Below, piece after piece: positions 34,599 through 44,630 of a stretch of 64,000 bases of DNA. This DNA comes from Motiliproteus sp963974645 (GTDB lineage: Bacteria; Pseudomonadota; Gammaproteobacteria; Pseudomonadales; Balneatricaceae). Location of the stretch: contig CAXBEA010000003.1 of NCBI GenBank assembly GCA_963974645.1, positions 1 to 64,000 of the forward strand, written 5' to 3'. The notes beneath the pieces are model-generated. The model saw only the letters and a list, made by a program, of their open reading frames with translations, was not told the origin of the DNA and did no database searches. The stretch's first letter is position 1; each line of letters begins with the position of its first letter. The translations under genes were made by a program, and so were the position numbers.

Positions 34599-34974
34599 CC
34601 CTTAGATCCAAAAATAGTTACCCGTTCGCTCGCCATTGTAATCTACTGATTTTTCCTAATAAACTCCACTGAACCGTCGATAATGAGCGCGCCTCTTGTG
34701 CTGAGTTTAATCTGGCACTTCATTCCTGCTGGAATTCGGTTTTTCGGCTTGGGCAAGTTCAAGCTCACTCGAATGTCCCCGAGACTGCATCCAGCACCCG
34801 ACCGACGATGGCCGCTTTTATTGCGCAAGACATTACCTGCCTGTTTTTATTGGACAGTTCTGATAAAGCGCTTACTATTAAGGACTAAGCGACTCTAATA
34901 TTTAAAGCCACAACAAGGAGTGTTACCTCGACAACCTAGCCCTGAGTCGCCTGAATTTAGGGGCAATAATAACA
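34599..34974. other. intergenic stretch without a convincing gene
   Basis: About 375 bases between the tRNA promoter and a diguanylate cyclase. Two short opposing frames overlap here but have no ribosome site or recognisable domain. A small ATTCC-TGCT-GGAAT hairpin (34722-34735) resembles dispersed repeat sequence. The cyclase promoter is presumably near the right end. Confidence 0.45.
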
Positions 34975-36459
34975 ATGTCCTCACCCAGGCAGCCCAATCC
35001 TACAGAGCCCATGCAGCGAATCAGCATTATCGCAGCCACTGCTATTCTCATCTTGGCTCTACTTTTTACCAGCTACGGTTTTTTTGAGCGCAAGGCTATC
35101 CTCAAATATGGCCGTGATGCCGCCGCACAGATCGCCGAGAGAACGGCGCTGACGGGGGCAGCGGCCTTCGATGCGGCCCAGCAACTTCTCGCTGCGATGA
35201 ATCTGTTAGTTAACCCCCCTGTCCGAGGCACGACAGCAGATCCGGAACTGGTCGATCTGGCGCTGCGACGTCTAAAAAGCCAAACACCCCACATTCTGGA
35301 TCTTGCGATTATTTCGGCAACGGGAAAGGCTACAGTCTGGACAGGGTCTGGTGCTCCACCATCGATTATCGATCGTGACTACTACAGCTACCACGCTAAT
35401 AATCTAAACAGCACCCTCTTTATAGGCAAGCCGCTGTTATCCAGAGTAAAACCTGAACGCCGATTCATTGCCATCAGCAAAGCCCTCCGTGACGAGCAAG
35501 GCAATCTGACCCAGGTACTCTGCATCATCATGGATGTATCGCTGTTGCGCGACTATCTAGGTCAAAGGTTTGCCATCCCCGGCAGCACTCAACTCTTGCT
35601 CGATGATAAGGGTGAGATCTATACCCGCACACCTGACTTTGAACAGTATGTTGGCAAGACGATCCTACATCCGGAACAACTAGAGACACTGTCCACAACC
35701 ACTCCCACGGCAGGATTTTACGTCGAGTCAGCGTTGGATAAAAAAGAGCGCATCGTTGAATTTCAGAAGCTTACCGGCTACCCGCTGATTGCCGTAGGTA
35801 CGATCTCGGTTAAGCATCTGCTAGCCGGATGGACACAGCGATTGCAGGTCGTCATCCTTTTATGGGGGGTATTGAGCCTCTGCATCATTCTAGTGGCGCG
35901 GCGCGCCTTGGCGATTAGCCGCAAACAGATCCAACAAGCAAATACCGATGGCTTGACGGGTATTCATAACCGACGCTCGATTATGCGTTGTGCATCAGAC
36001 ATGGAAAGCTCGCAGCAAGATACCGGCTTGCTTGCATTACTGATGATCGATATCGATAATTTCAAACGGATTAACGACCGCTTTGGCCACCCCACAGGCG
36101 ATACTGTTATCTGTGCAGTAGCGGAAATGTTGCGCAATAGCATTCGCTCGACCGATATTGTTGGCCGTTACGGCGGAGAGGAGTTTCTAGTCTTGATGCC
36201 GGATATCAGCCGGGAGGGAGCTCAGATCGTAGCCGAAAAACTACGCCTATCAGTCGCCGCAGAACTGCTCGATCCTATTCCGATCACTATTAGCATCGGC
36301 GTTGCGATGATGAACCGGATCGATCAATCATTGGAACAAACCCTTGCACGCGCCGACAGCGCACTCTACCAAGCTAAAGCGGATGGGCGTAACTGTATAC
36401 GTCACGCTGATGACTCTACCTCTCCAACCAATGATGAACAGTCGACAAGAACTACCTAG
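34975..36459 (+). CDS. membrane-bound diguanylate cyclase with periplasmic sensor
   Basis: 494 residues. A membrane helix (about 15-38) precedes a periplasmic Cache-like sensor (about 40-280, with PSIIDRDYYSYHANN and FIAISKALRD). A second helix (about 292-310) leads to a C-terminal GGDEF domain (TDGLTGIHNRRSI, DNFKRINDRFGHPTGD). The active site is GGEEF at residues 400-404 and the product-inhibition motif RSTD precedes it, so it should make c-di-GMP and be feedback regulated. The start could also be the in-frame ATG 12 codons later. Confidence 0.9.
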   Translation: MSSPRQPNPTEPMQRISIIAATAILILALLFTSYGFFERKAILKYGRDAAAQIAERTALTGAAAFDAAQQLLAAMNLLVNPPVRGTTADPELVDLALRRLKSQTPHILDLAIISATGKATVWTGSGAPPSIIDRDYYSYHANNLNSTLFIGKPLLSRVKPERRFIAISKALRDEQGNLTQVLCIIMDVSLLRDYLGQRFAIPGSTQLLLDDKGEIYTRTPDFEQYVGKTILHPEQLETLSTTTPTAGFYVESALDKKERIVEFQKLTGYPLIAVGTISVKHLLAGWTQRLQVVILLWGVLSLCIILVARRALAISRKQIQQANTDGLTGIHNRRSIMRCASDMESSQQDTGLLALLMIDIDNFKRINDRFGHPTGDTVICAVAEMLRNSIRSTDIVGRYGGEEFLVLMPDISREGAQIVAEKLRLSVAAELLDPIPITISIGVAMMNRIDQSLEQTLARADSALYQAKADGRNCIRHADDSTSPTNDEQSTRTT

Positions 36460-36671
36460 CTGACCGTTAATATTTATGCGAGCAGAAATACTGATCACAG
36501 CCGTGAAAATGACCGAATAACTTGCTGCTAAATAAAGTAAATTCGCCTCTATAATCTTTATTTTGCTAGGCTTTTACCGTTAAATAGATCCGTTCTCCAT
36601 TAGGAGTGCTGTTAGAATTACGAGGAGAAGGATTTCCGTCAGGTTGTGCAACATAACGGAAGGTCCAACCC

Positions 36672-37715
36672 ATGCATCAGGGTAGTTCGGAACAGGCGGC
36701 CCAGTTTCTTCGCTTAGCCGTGCCTTTAATGGTCAAGCACAGCATTTCCCCGACCCCATATAACTACGCGCGCTGGTACAGCTATGTATCTAAGCGTAGC
36801 CTGCCTTTAAATAAAGCCTTGGATCAAACCCTGGAAACCTACGGAACCTGTCCGGAATCCTTTACCCGTGAGCTATTCCGAGACCATGTTATTCCCGAAG
36901 AGGTTGGATTAGCCGAACACTCCCGCCTAGCCGTCAATGCGGTCGTCGATGAGTTGAAACAACAGACGGGGGATGCGCATTCAGATGCCCTGCACTACGG
37001 AGATATTCTCAGTACAGCGCGTAAAGAACTGCCGCATTGTGATCTGGATGAGATGCAACAGTTGATGATTCGCTTATACGAAGGTACCCAAAAGGTCAGT
37101 GATTCGAACCGCCAGTTCCTGGCTCAGATAGAGTCTGCGCAGAAGAAAATTACCGCACTGAAAGAGGACCTTAAGAAAGCACGAAGCGAAGTCGACCGCG
37201 ATCCCCTCACTGGGCTTTATAACCGCAGAGTATTTGAACAGTACCTGGCGACACCGGGCGGTCAGCAGCGCCGTTGTCTGGTAATGGTTGATATCGACCA
37301 TTTCAAACGTTTCAACGACAACTATGGACATAATATCGGCGACCTGGTCCTGCGCCAAGTCGGGGCACTGCTGCAGCAACAGGTTGGCGAGCGTGAATTA
37401 GCTGTCCGGTTTGGCGGGGAGGAGTTCGTTCTATTGCTATGTGGTCCAGCAGCATCCTTTGCCGTACGGGCCGAAAAGATCAGAATCAAAATCCAGGAAC
37501 TGGTCCTGCTCAGCAAACGCGATCACAAACCTTTACAGCGAATCACCGCATCCTTTGGTGTTGCTATTGAGCAAGGTGGTGAAGAGCGTCAGGAGTGGCT
37601 TGAACAAGCCGATACGTTGCTGTACCAGGCAAAAAACTCGGGACGTAACCGAATCGCCTGCTGTACTGATCAATCGACATCGGCTGCCGTAATCAGTATC
37701 CAGCCATCTGCCTAG
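36672..37715 (+). CDS. soluble diguanylate cyclase
   Basis: 347 residues. The helical N-terminal region (about 1-160, LAVPLMVKHSISPTPYNYARWYSYVSK) is shared with a group of cytosolic GGDEF proteins and ends in a coiled coil (ITALKEDLKKARSEVDRDPL). The GGDEF domain has DPLTGLYNRRVFEQYL, VDIDHFKRFNDNYGHNIGD and active site GGEEF at 248-252. The RxxD inhibitory site is missing (GERELAVRF instead). It should synthesise c-di-GMP without that feedback. Its stop overlaps the convergent acpH stop. Confidence 0.9.
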   Translation: MHQGSSEQAAQFLRLAVPLMVKHSISPTPYNYARWYSYVSKRSLPLNKALDQTLETYGTCPESFTRELFRDHVIPEEVGLAEHSRLAVNAVVDELKQQTGDAHSDALHYGDILSTARKELPHCDLDEMQQLMIRLYEGTQKVSDSNRQFLAQIESAQKKITALKEDLKKARSEVDRDPLTGLYNRRVFEQYLATPGGQQRRCLVMVDIDHFKRFNDNYGHNIGDLVLRQVGALLQQQVGERELAVRFGGEEFVLLLCGPAASFAVRAEKIRIKIQELVLLSKRDHKPLQRITASFGVAIEQGGEERQEWLEQADTLLYQAKNSGRNRIACCTDQSTSAAVISIQPSA

Positions 37716-38308
37716 ACGCTAGGGATTGCCGATTGCTTGCGAGAGCAGACAAAAGTCATCAGTTCCGGGAAAAAATCCAAAAAATCCTGTTCCAGACCAG
37801 AGTAATGCTGCAGAAACTCCTCCCCCGCTCCCAGCATCGGTTCTGGACGGCGCAAGCGATGAGCGACACGATCTAGCACCAAAACAATCTTATCGGCATC
37901 TGCGTACGCAGAAAGCCAGTCTTGGTCGAGCATCAACCGTAGCGGTCGCTGCATCGTCTCAGGCTGATAACCCCGATAGCGCTCCAGCAGCTGATAACAG
38001 CGTGCAATAAACTCAGAGCGTGGCTGATCATGAAACCTGTCCCAGTGACGACTAAGGAAATGGTCGTAACAGATGTCGAGAATAATCCCGGCAAAGCGCC
38101 GACGTCGGTTACTGAAGCGCGAGGCACTGCGTAAAAACATGGGATTGCTATCGGTGAACGCATCGATCTGCCGGTGCAACAGCACCCCAGGCCTTAGCGC
38201 GGGATGCCAATCTGCGGCTAGCCGCCCCTTGACGAAATCCCCCATTAAATTCGCCATTAGGGATTCTGGCGTCGATTCAGCAAAGAGCAGATGGGCCAGA
38301 TAATTCAC
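37712..38308 (-). CDS. acpH: acyl carrier protein phosphodiesterase
   Basis: 198 residues, normal AcpH length. It has MNYLAHLLFAES, LMGDFVKGRLAADW, LHRQIDAFTDSNPMFLRSASRF and ILDICYDHFLSRHWD, with the conserved His/Asp residues of this HD-like hydrolase. It removes 4'-phosphopantetheine from ACP. The start is GTG with GAGGA upstream. Confidence 0.92.
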   Translation of the reverse strand: MNYLAHLLFAESTPESLMANLMGDFVKGRLAADWHPALRPGVLLHRQIDAFTDSNPMFLRSASRFSNRRRRFAGIILDICYDHFLSRHWDRFHDQPRSEFIARCYQLLERYRGYQPETMQRPLRLMLDQDWLSAYADADKIVLVLDRVAHRLRRPEPMLGAGEEFLQHYSGLEQDFLDFFPELMTFVCSRKQSAIPSV

Positions 38309-38345
38309 CGTGAATCCTCTATCAGCCCTGCTTTGAGGCTAGCCT

Positions 38346-40520
38346 TCAACCGCGTTTTGGCGAGCGTTTTTTGGCTGACTGTGCTGCTGCTCGTCGGTTT
38401 CCAGACGGGCGCTGGTTGCCCGGTCGGGCAGCATTCACCCGACGAGAATGTTCATTCCCAGATTTTGACTGGGGCGCGTGCCGGGTCGGAGTTCGCCCTT
38501 CAGCAGTAACCAGTGACTGGGGGCTGCGTCCGATCAGATCGGCACGGCCTATTTTTTTCAACGTTTCGCGAATCAACGGCCAGTTATCCGGATCGTGGTA
38601 ACGTAAAAGCGCCTTGTGCAAGCGACGCTGGCGGGCCCCTTTGGGGATAGGAACCTCCTCTCCCTGACGGCGAATCTTCTTCAGCGGGTTACGGCCACTG
38701 TGATACATGGTGGTGGCATTACACATCGGCGAGGGGATAAAATTCTGCACCTGATCGAGCTTGAAATCGTTGTGCTTCAGCCAGAGCGCCAGGTTGACCA
38801 TATCCTCGTCGCGAGTTCCCGGGTGGGCGGAGATAAAATAGGGGATCAGATACTGCTTCTTACCCGCCTCCTGGGAAAATTGTTCAAACATTTTTTTGAA
38901 CCGGTAATAACTTCCCATCCCCGGCTTCATCATCAGCGACAGCGGTCCGTCTTCGGTGTGTTCGGGGGCGATTTTAAGGTAACCGCCGACATGATGAGTG
39001 ACTAGCTCCCGTAGGTATTCGGGATCCTCTACCGCCAGGTCATAACGCAACCCCGAAGCGATCAGAATACGTTTAACACCGGGTAGCTTACGCGCTTTGC
39101 GGTAGAGCTGGGTCAGGTGACGATGATCGGTCTTGAGGTTGCTGCAGATCCCCGGATGAACACAGGAGAGGCGTCGGCAGGCAGCCTCGATCTTGGGATC
39201 GTTGCAGTGCAGCCGATACATATTGGCTGTCGGCCCGCCCAGGTCGGAGATGGTGCCGGTAAAGCCGGGGGTTTTATCACGGATCTGCTCCACTTCATTG
39301 AGAATCGAGCGCTCCGAACGGTTCTGGATAATTCGCCCCTCATGCTCGGTGATCGAACAAAAAGTACAGCCGCCAAAGCAGCCGCGCATAATATTGACCG
39401 AGAAACGGATCATCTCGTACGCCGGAATCTTGGCATCGCCATAACAGGGATGCGGCAGGCGGTAATAGGGTAGATCGAACACTGCATCCAGCTCGGGTGT
39501 CGACAGCGGCAGCGGTGGCGGATTAACCCAAAGGTCACGGTTACCGTGCTGCTGCACCAAGACTCGGGCATTGCCGGGATTGGTCTCCAGATGCATCACC
39601 CTGGAGGCGTGGGCATACATCACCGGATCATTACTGACCTGTTCGTACGAAGGCAAGCGAATATAGTTCTGCGCCCGGTGTTGCTTAGGATCGACAATCC
39701 TCAGCGGCTGCGGCTGAGATTGCTGCGCGGCCTCAGCCTTAGTGTCTGCGGCCTGAGTCTCGCAACCAGGTTGTTCCTGGTAAGGGCTTTGTGGCGGCGT
39801 TACCCGACCCGGCAGGTCGATATCGGTAGAGTTGATCACGCCCCAGTCCTGCGGCAGCTGCGAACGCATTACCGCGGTGCCCCGGATATCAGTCAGGCTG
39901 TGCACAGGCTCTCCGGCGGATAACCGAGCAGCAACCTCAAGCAACGCCCGTTCAGCATTACCGTAGAGGAGAATATCGCCCTTGGAGTCGGCCAGTACCG
40001 AGCGTCTTACTTTATCCGACCAGTAATCGTAATGGGCAATCCGACGCAAGCTGGCTTCGATACCGCCGAGTACCAGCGGCACCCCTTTGAAGGCTTCTCG
40101 ACAGCGCTGGCCATAGGCAACCACCGCGCGATCTGGACGTTTGCCGCCCTCGCCACCGGCCGTATAAGCATCATCGTGGCGTAACCTGCGCTCGGCGGTG
40201 TAGCGATTGATCATCGAGTCCATATTACCGGCAGTGACGCCAAAGAACAGCTTGGGCCGCCCCAGACGCATGAAATCGGTTTTATCCTGCCAATTAGGCT
40301 GCGAGATGATACCCACTCTATACCCTGCCCGCTCCAGCACCCGACCGATCACCGCCATCCCAAAGCTGGGGTGGTCGACATAGGCATCACCGGTGACCAG
40401 CACCACATCGCAGGCATCCCAGCCGAGCTGGTCCATCTCCGCACGGGTCATCGGTAGTACAGGGGCTGGTTTGGTTGCAGTAGGAAAATGCGTGGATAGC
40501 GAGCGAGGTACAGCGTTCAT
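38346..40520 (-). CDS. ygiQ: YgiQ-family radical SAM protein
   Basis: 724 residues. The N-terminal UPF0313 region (VVLVTGDAYVDHPSFGMAVI, FFGVTAGNMDSMINRYTAE) is followed by a radical SAM core with the C-x3-C-x2-C motif (CFGGCTFCSITEHEG) and APEHTEDGPLSLMMKPGMGS, YFISAHPGTRDEDM. The C-terminus is basic and disordered. The biochemical role of YgiQ is not established. Single gene. Confidence 0.92.
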   Translation of the reverse strand: MNAVPRSLSTHFPTATKPAPVLPMTRAEMDQLGWDACDVVLVTGDAYVDHPSFGMAVIGRVLERAGYRVGIISQPNWQDKTDFMRLGRPKLFFGVTAGNMDSMINRYTAERRLRHDDAYTAGGEGGKRPDRAVVAYGQRCREAFKGVPLVLGGIEASLRRIAHYDYWSDKVRRSVLADSKGDILLYGNAERALLEVAARLSAGEPVHSLTDIRGTAVMRSQLPQDWGVINSTDIDLPGRVTPPQSPYQEQPGCETQAADTKAEAAQQSQPQPLRIVDPKQHRAQNYIRLPSYEQVSNDPVMYAHASRVMHLETNPGNARVLVQQHGNRDLWVNPPPLPLSTPELDAVFDLPYYRLPHPCYGDAKIPAYEMIRFSVNIMRGCFGGCTFCSITEHEGRIIQNRSERSILNEVEQIRDKTPGFTGTISDLGGPTANMYRLHCNDPKIEAACRRLSCVHPGICSNLKTDHRHLTQLYRKARKLPGVKRILIASGLRYDLAVEDPEYLRELVTHHVGGYLKIAPEHTEDGPLSLMMKPGMGSYYRFKKMFEQFSQEAGKKQYLIPYFISAHPGTRDEDMVNLALWLKHNDFKLDQVQNFIPSPMCNATTMYHSGRNPLKKIRRQGEEVPIPKGARQRRLHKALLRYHDPDNWPLIRETLKKIGRADLIGRSPQSLVTAEGRTPTRHAPQSKSGNEHSRRVNAARPGNQRPSGNRRAAAQSAKKRSPKRG

Positions 40521-40734
40521 AGTAGTAACAGATCAGCATAAGCGGGTGGCTATAATACCATCATGCTTAGCCCAGCGCATTATCCGACTTAAATACTAGG
40601 TTAAGAGCAGACTCTGGTCGTCGAAAGCTCGATCACAGCGACATGAGTAACCGCCAATCCTAGCCAACCTAATCAGCATTCCGTACTCGACTCAGGCTAT
40701 TTCCCAACAACCTAACAGCAACGCAGTACCGCTC

Positions 40735-42063
40735 TCAACTCGAGCCGATCTGCGCCTGCTTGCGCTCAAGGCGTTGGCGAATAAGCTGCAGATGAAGACG
40801 CAGATTGTATTGGTTCTCCGCGTAAGACTTGGGCACCGGCACCTGCATCACCTCTCGCTCCACCTCGGCTAGCTGTTCAAGTAACGTCTCGATCCCCGCA
40901 GGGTCGATCACAGCATCGGTTTTTACATCCAGATCGCGCAGCTGCTCATACCAGCGATAAATTCGTGAGCGAACCCGCCAGCGATAGGTCGGGGGCAGTA
41001 TCTTCCCCAGCGGGATCATCAGGGTCACGATAGGGATCAGCATCACGACCAAACGGTCGATCAGATTCGCAGCCCAAAACGGTAGATAACGCTGTAAAAA
41101 AGGCGGTCCGGAACGGTAATAACGCGCCGCCTCTTCGCTAAGCTCAAACTCCACATAACGCGGTGAAGGGAACTGCCCCAGCTGCTCAAACAGACCACCC
41201 TGTCCATGCACCAGACTAGCTGCCTGCAACAGCAGCACACTCAGCGCGGGATGAAAGTCGGCACGAGTAACTAACGTAGCGGTCGGTGCCAATAGTTGTA
41301 CTGGCCGGTCTGGAATATTTTTAACTAGATCAAAAACGCCTTCAGGCAGGGTAACGCTGGACAAAAATCCATGTTTACTCTGATAGGCACTGGCGCGAGA
41401 AAAACTCAGCAAACCGATCGACGGGGTGGATAGCAGCTGCTGAACCACACTGGAGGTGGGACTCGTCACCATAAAGAGCGCATCCAGCGAGCCGTCAATC
41501 AGCCCAGCCACCGCTTCCTCGGTATCCAACCCCAGCAGCTCTGCATTATCGCTATTGATGCCATTATCTTGCAGTAACTGCAGTGACACCGGACGCGTAC
41601 CACTGCCTTGGGTACCTACAGCAACCCGCCTGCCCGCGAGATCGGTCAATCGCTCCACCCCGATCGAACGTCGGTAAAACACCCATAACGGTTCAAAATA
41701 GAGGCTGCCTAAAGAGCGAAAACTCGCCCCTTCCGGATGCTCTATTCCGCCCTGCACCAGTGCAATATCGACCTCCCCAGCAGCCAATCGTTGTAGATTT
41801 TCCACCGACCCTGGCGAACTCAGAACCTCAAGCTCAACCCCCTGCTTGGCCATAAAAGTCGCATATTTATTAGCATAATCGTAGTAAGCGTTCTGCGGCG
41901 ATCCGGTCGAGATCCGTAACTGAGTCGGCGGAGCAGGCTCTACAAACTGATACGCCAGAACAAAACCAACCAGCAATAAAACCAGCCCTGTGCCGTACAG
42001 CAGATAGCTGTCTTTGTCGCGATCAGAATTGTGCCCAGAGTCAAGTTCAGGATGCCGGCTCAT
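40735..42063 (-). CDS. membrane-anchored TAXI-family substrate-binding protein
   Basis: 442 residues. An N-terminal membrane helix (about 22-42, LLYGTGLVLLLVGFVLAYQF) precedes a TAXI domain (about 50-310: LRISTGSPQNAYYDYANKYA, VDIALVQGG, GRRVAVGTQGSGTRPVSLQLL). A second hydrophobic segment (ANLIDRLVVMLIPIVTLMIPLGKIL) and a cytoplasmic helical tail follow. TAXI proteins normally feed TRAP permeases, but no permease gene is present and the domain is tethered to the membrane, so it may be a sensor or scaffold. Substrate unknown. Confidence 0.85.
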   Translation of the reverse strand: MSRHPELDSGHNSDRDKDSYLLYGTGLVLLLVGFVLAYQFVEPAPPTQLRISTGSPQNAYYDYANKYATFMAKQGVELEVLSSPGSVENLQRLAAGEVDIALVQGGIEHPEGASFRSLGSLYFEPLWVFYRRSIGVERLTDLAGRRVAVGTQGSGTRPVSLQLLQDNGINSDNAELLGLDTEEAVAGLIDGSLDALFMVTSPTSSVVQQLLSTPSIGLLSFSRASAYQSKHGFLSSVTLPEGVFDLVKNIPDRPVQLLAPTATLVTRADFHPALSVLLLQAASLVHGQGGLFEQLGQFPSPRYVEFELSEEAARYYRSGPPFLQRYLPFWAANLIDRLVVMLIPIVTLMIPLGKILPPTYRWRVRSRIYRWYEQLRDLDVKTDAVIDPAGIETLLEQLAEVEREVMQVPVPKSYAENQYNLRLHLQLIRQRLERKQAQIGSS

Positions 42064-42104
42064 TGTAGATCCAATTTTAGCAATAGAGTTTAGGGTGCCG
42101 TTTT

Positions 42105-42150
42105 AGAGCTTTGTTTTAGCAGAGCTTTGTTTTAGCAGAGTTATATTAGC
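42105..42150. repeat. 16-bp tandem repeat
   Basis: AGAGCTTTGTTTTAGC occurs twice in a row (42105-42120, 42121-42136), then a degenerate third unit. It lies between the TAXI gene and the methyltransferase gene, about 40 bases upstream of the TAXI start. Confidence 0.85.
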
Positions 42151-42244
42151 AGCACTGCTTTAGGAGTCCTGGTTTTGAAGCCCTGGTTTATTCTCAGCAG
42201 CTTGAGATAAGAATCAATTGTTTAAGCAGTCAACTGGTCACAAC

Positions 42245-42997
42245 TCATGCCCGTTTCAGTCGATCCACCAGTTTATGCAGGGGAATATTCAACCGGCGCC
42301 CTAACTTCTTTGCTGGTGATTGCAACCGTCGCGGGTTGTCTTCAGGCACCCCACCCTTAAACCCGAACGCGATCAAGTTGCCATCTTCAACCAGACAACT
42401 CATACAATGCTCGCCAAACTGATCCCGCAACCGCTGCATCGCTAATGGATGCAATCCACGCCCCTCCTCCCAGAGATTGAGCACCAGCACCCCGCCGTGA
42501 TTCAAATTAAGGTAGCAGTTTTTCAGGAAATCGACGTTTAATTGAGATTCGATCATGCCACTGTCATTATAGATATCGGCGAAGATAATATCGCTCCGAC
42601 TGCTGGTTTGCGCCATATAGCAACTGGCATCTTCAAGATGCAACGAAAGTGGCGGCGCCAGCGCCAATTCAAACCATTGCTGCGCCACCTCGGCAACTAG
42701 CGGCCTAAGCTCGACCACGCTTAACGGCAGTTCAGGATCATACGCCTGGAGTGATTGGACCAAACTACCCGCACCTAATCCCAATAAAGTCACTCGTTCA
42801 GGTTTCGGCTGATACAACAATGCCAGCATCATCGCCTGGGTGTATTGGTAGACTAGCGCCTCCGGATTCAACAGGTCGATACAGCTTTGTTGCGCATCTG
42901 TACCGAAGGCCATATAGCGGCATAGTCCGTCCTCAAAAACACGTACCGGCCCCCACTCATCGTGACCTCGATAGACTTCAATACCAGGGATACTCAA
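42245..42997 (-). CDS. spermidine synthase-like methyltransferase
   Basis: 250-residue SAM/dcSAM-fold protein related to spermidine synthase. It shows CIDLLNPEALVYQYTQAMML, the glycine loop VTLLGLGAGSLVQ, VVELRPLVAEVAQQWF and IIFADIYNDSG in place of the usual DSTDP. The N-terminal domain of true SpeE is reduced and the polyamine-site residues are not conserved, so it may not make spermidine. The start is TTG with AAGGAG six bases upstream. Confidence 0.78.
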   Translation of the reverse strand: MSIPGIEVYRGHDEWGPVRVFEDGLCRYMAFGTDAQQSCIDLLNPEALVYQYTQAMMLALLYQPKPERVTLLGLGAGSLVQSLQAYDPELPLSVVELRPLVAEVAQQWFELALAPPLSLHLEDASCYMAQTSSRSDIIFADIYNDSGMIESQLNVDFLKNCYLNLNHGGVLVLNLWEEGRGLHPLAMQRLRDQFGEHCMSCLVEDGNLIAFGFKGGVPEDNPRRLQSPAKKLGRRLNIPLHKLVDRLKRA

Positions 42998-43296
42998 ACA
43001 GCGCTCCTTATTCTCAGAATGGGTCGATGCTATTAAAAGCCGCGCATTGTACCTGCTGCAGGCGCTGCCCAGGTACCAGAATCCGTACGATCAAACACCA
43101 ATGTCACTCAGCAAACCGACAGAGAATGCCTAGCAACTCGATTCAGAGTAGACCGACTTACGATTCGTAAGCCAAACAACCTCAACAAAAGCATTTATGA
43201 AGCATACAGCCGCTCAATCATTAATTTTTGTCTGCCTGTCCCCGCGTCCAACGTTTAAAATAGCGCTCTTATCGATACGCCACGGAGCCTAAAGCA

Positions 43297-44184
43297 ATGC
43301 CCTTTATCACCCCTTCCCATCTACTGCTGATGAGCGTTGCTGCTATCTGGGGATTTTCTTTTGTTGCTCAGAGTGTCGGGATGGATTATCTCTCACCCCA
43401 CAGCTTCAACGCGGCCCGTTTTCTCCTGGGGGCGTTATCGCTGCTGCCACTCTGGTTGCTGCTGGGCAAGAAGCGATTGCCGCAGGGGAAGACGCTACTG
43501 CTGGGTGGTTTGGTAGCGGGAACCATCATGTTCGGTGGCTTCAGCTTTCAGCAGATCGGCCTGCTGCACACCACCGCAGGCAATGCCGGATTTATTACCG
43601 GGATGTACATCGTAATGGTGCCTATCGCGGCCGCACTGCTGGGCCAAACCACCAACAAGCAAACCTGGGGCGGGGTTATTTTGGCCGTACTAGGCCTATA
43701 CAGTCTCTCTATAGGTCCAAACTTATCAATGAATTATGGTGACTTATTAGAGTTGATTGGCGCTTTTTTCTGGACCGCACATGTGATTGTGATCGGTTGG
43801 TTATCGAGAAAAGTGGATGCAATCGGTTTATCCATCTGCCAATTCTTGGTTGCTGCAGTCTGGGCCAGCCTCGCCGCACTTGTCTACGAGACACCGAGCC
43901 TGGTCGATTTTCAGGCCGCCTGGCTACCTCTGCTGTACGCGGGCATCGCCTCGAGTGGTATCGCCTGCACCCTGCAAATTATTGGACAGCGCAAAATCGA
44001 GCCCAGCGTCACCGCGCTCATCCTCTCTACTGAAGCTATTTTTGCGGTTCTGGGCGGCTGGCTGCTGCTGGGGGAAAGCTTCGGTAGTAAAGAGCTGCTA
44101 GGGTGCTCGTTGATGCTTGCAGGGATGCTGCTCAGCCAGTGGCCTAGCCGAAAAAAGCACCCAGACCTGCTGCCACAAAGCTAA
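43297..44184 (+). CDS. DMT-superfamily (EamA) exporter
   Basis: 295 residues with about ten membrane helices in two EamA repeats (about 6-140 and 150-285). It includes AAIWGFSFVAQSVGMDYLSPHSFNAARF and the second-repeat LILSTEAIFAVLGGWLLLGE. Such proteins export amino acids or other small metabolites; the substrate is unknown. The convergent Lrp-type gene directly behind it is a plausible regulator. GGAG precedes the ATG. Confidence 0.88.
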   Translation: MPFITPSHLLLMSVAAIWGFSFVAQSVGMDYLSPHSFNAARFLLGALSLLPLWLLLGKKRLPQGKTLLLGGLVAGTIMFGGFSFQQIGLLHTTAGNAGFITGMYIVMVPIAAALLGQTTNKQTWGGVILAVLGLYSLSIGPNLSMNYGDLLELIGAFFWTAHVIVIGWLSRKVDAIGLSICQFLVAAVWASLAALVYETPSLVDFQAAWLPLLYAGIASSGIACTLQIIGQRKIEPSVTALILSTEAIFAVLGGWLLLGESFGSKELLGCSLMLAGMLLSQWPSRKKHPDLLPQS

Positions 44185-44630
44185 TCGAAGAAGGTCTCAG
44201 GCAGGCTTCTATCCACCGGGGTGGAGAGGATCATCATGGTGTTGGTATCGCTGTAATCGCAGAAGGATTCAAGAATACGATCCAGCTGTGACATAGAAGC
44301 CACCGCCAGCTTGACCAAAAAGGCTTGCTCACCGGTCACATTGTGGCACTCGATGACCTCGGCACAATCGAGTATCAGCGCCTTAAACTCCCGCTCCTGG
44401 GTACGGAACACCTTGCACTGCACCAGCGCAACGATCGGATAACCGAGCTTATCCAGATCGACCCTGAGCGAAAATCCACGGATCACCCCTGCCGCTTCCA
44501 ACTTGCGAACCCGCTCAGCCACGGCCGGGGCGGAAAGGTGCACTAACTTGCCCAGCTCGGCGTACGAGAGCCGGGCATCTTGTTGCAAGGCGGCGATGAT
44601 GTTGCGATTTATGGCGTCGATCCGCATCAT
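44181..44630 (-). CDS. Lrp/AsnC-family regulator
   Basis: 149 residues. The N-terminal helix-turn-helix (INRNIIAALQQDARLSYAELGKLVHLSAPAVAERVRKLEAAGVI) is followed by a RAM ligand-binding domain (about 65-140, with ECHNVTGEQAFLVKLAVAS). It probably responds to an amino acid. It overlaps the upstream GNAT gene by four bases (ATGA) and its stop overlaps that of the convergent EamA exporter. Confidence 0.9.
   Translation of the reverse strand: MMRIDAINRNIIAALQQDARLSYAELGKLVHLSAPAVAERVRKLEAAGVIRGFSLRVDLDKLGYPIVALVQCKVFRTQEREFKALILDCAEVIECHNVTGEQAFLVKLAVASMSQLDRILESFCDYSDTNTMMILSTPVDRSLPETFFD

Noticed and set aside
34643..34898. Two overlapping short frames near the tRNA
   Set aside because: Opposite strands, no ribosome sites or domains; sequence resembles dispersed repeat-like DNA with a small ATTCC/GGAAT hairpin.
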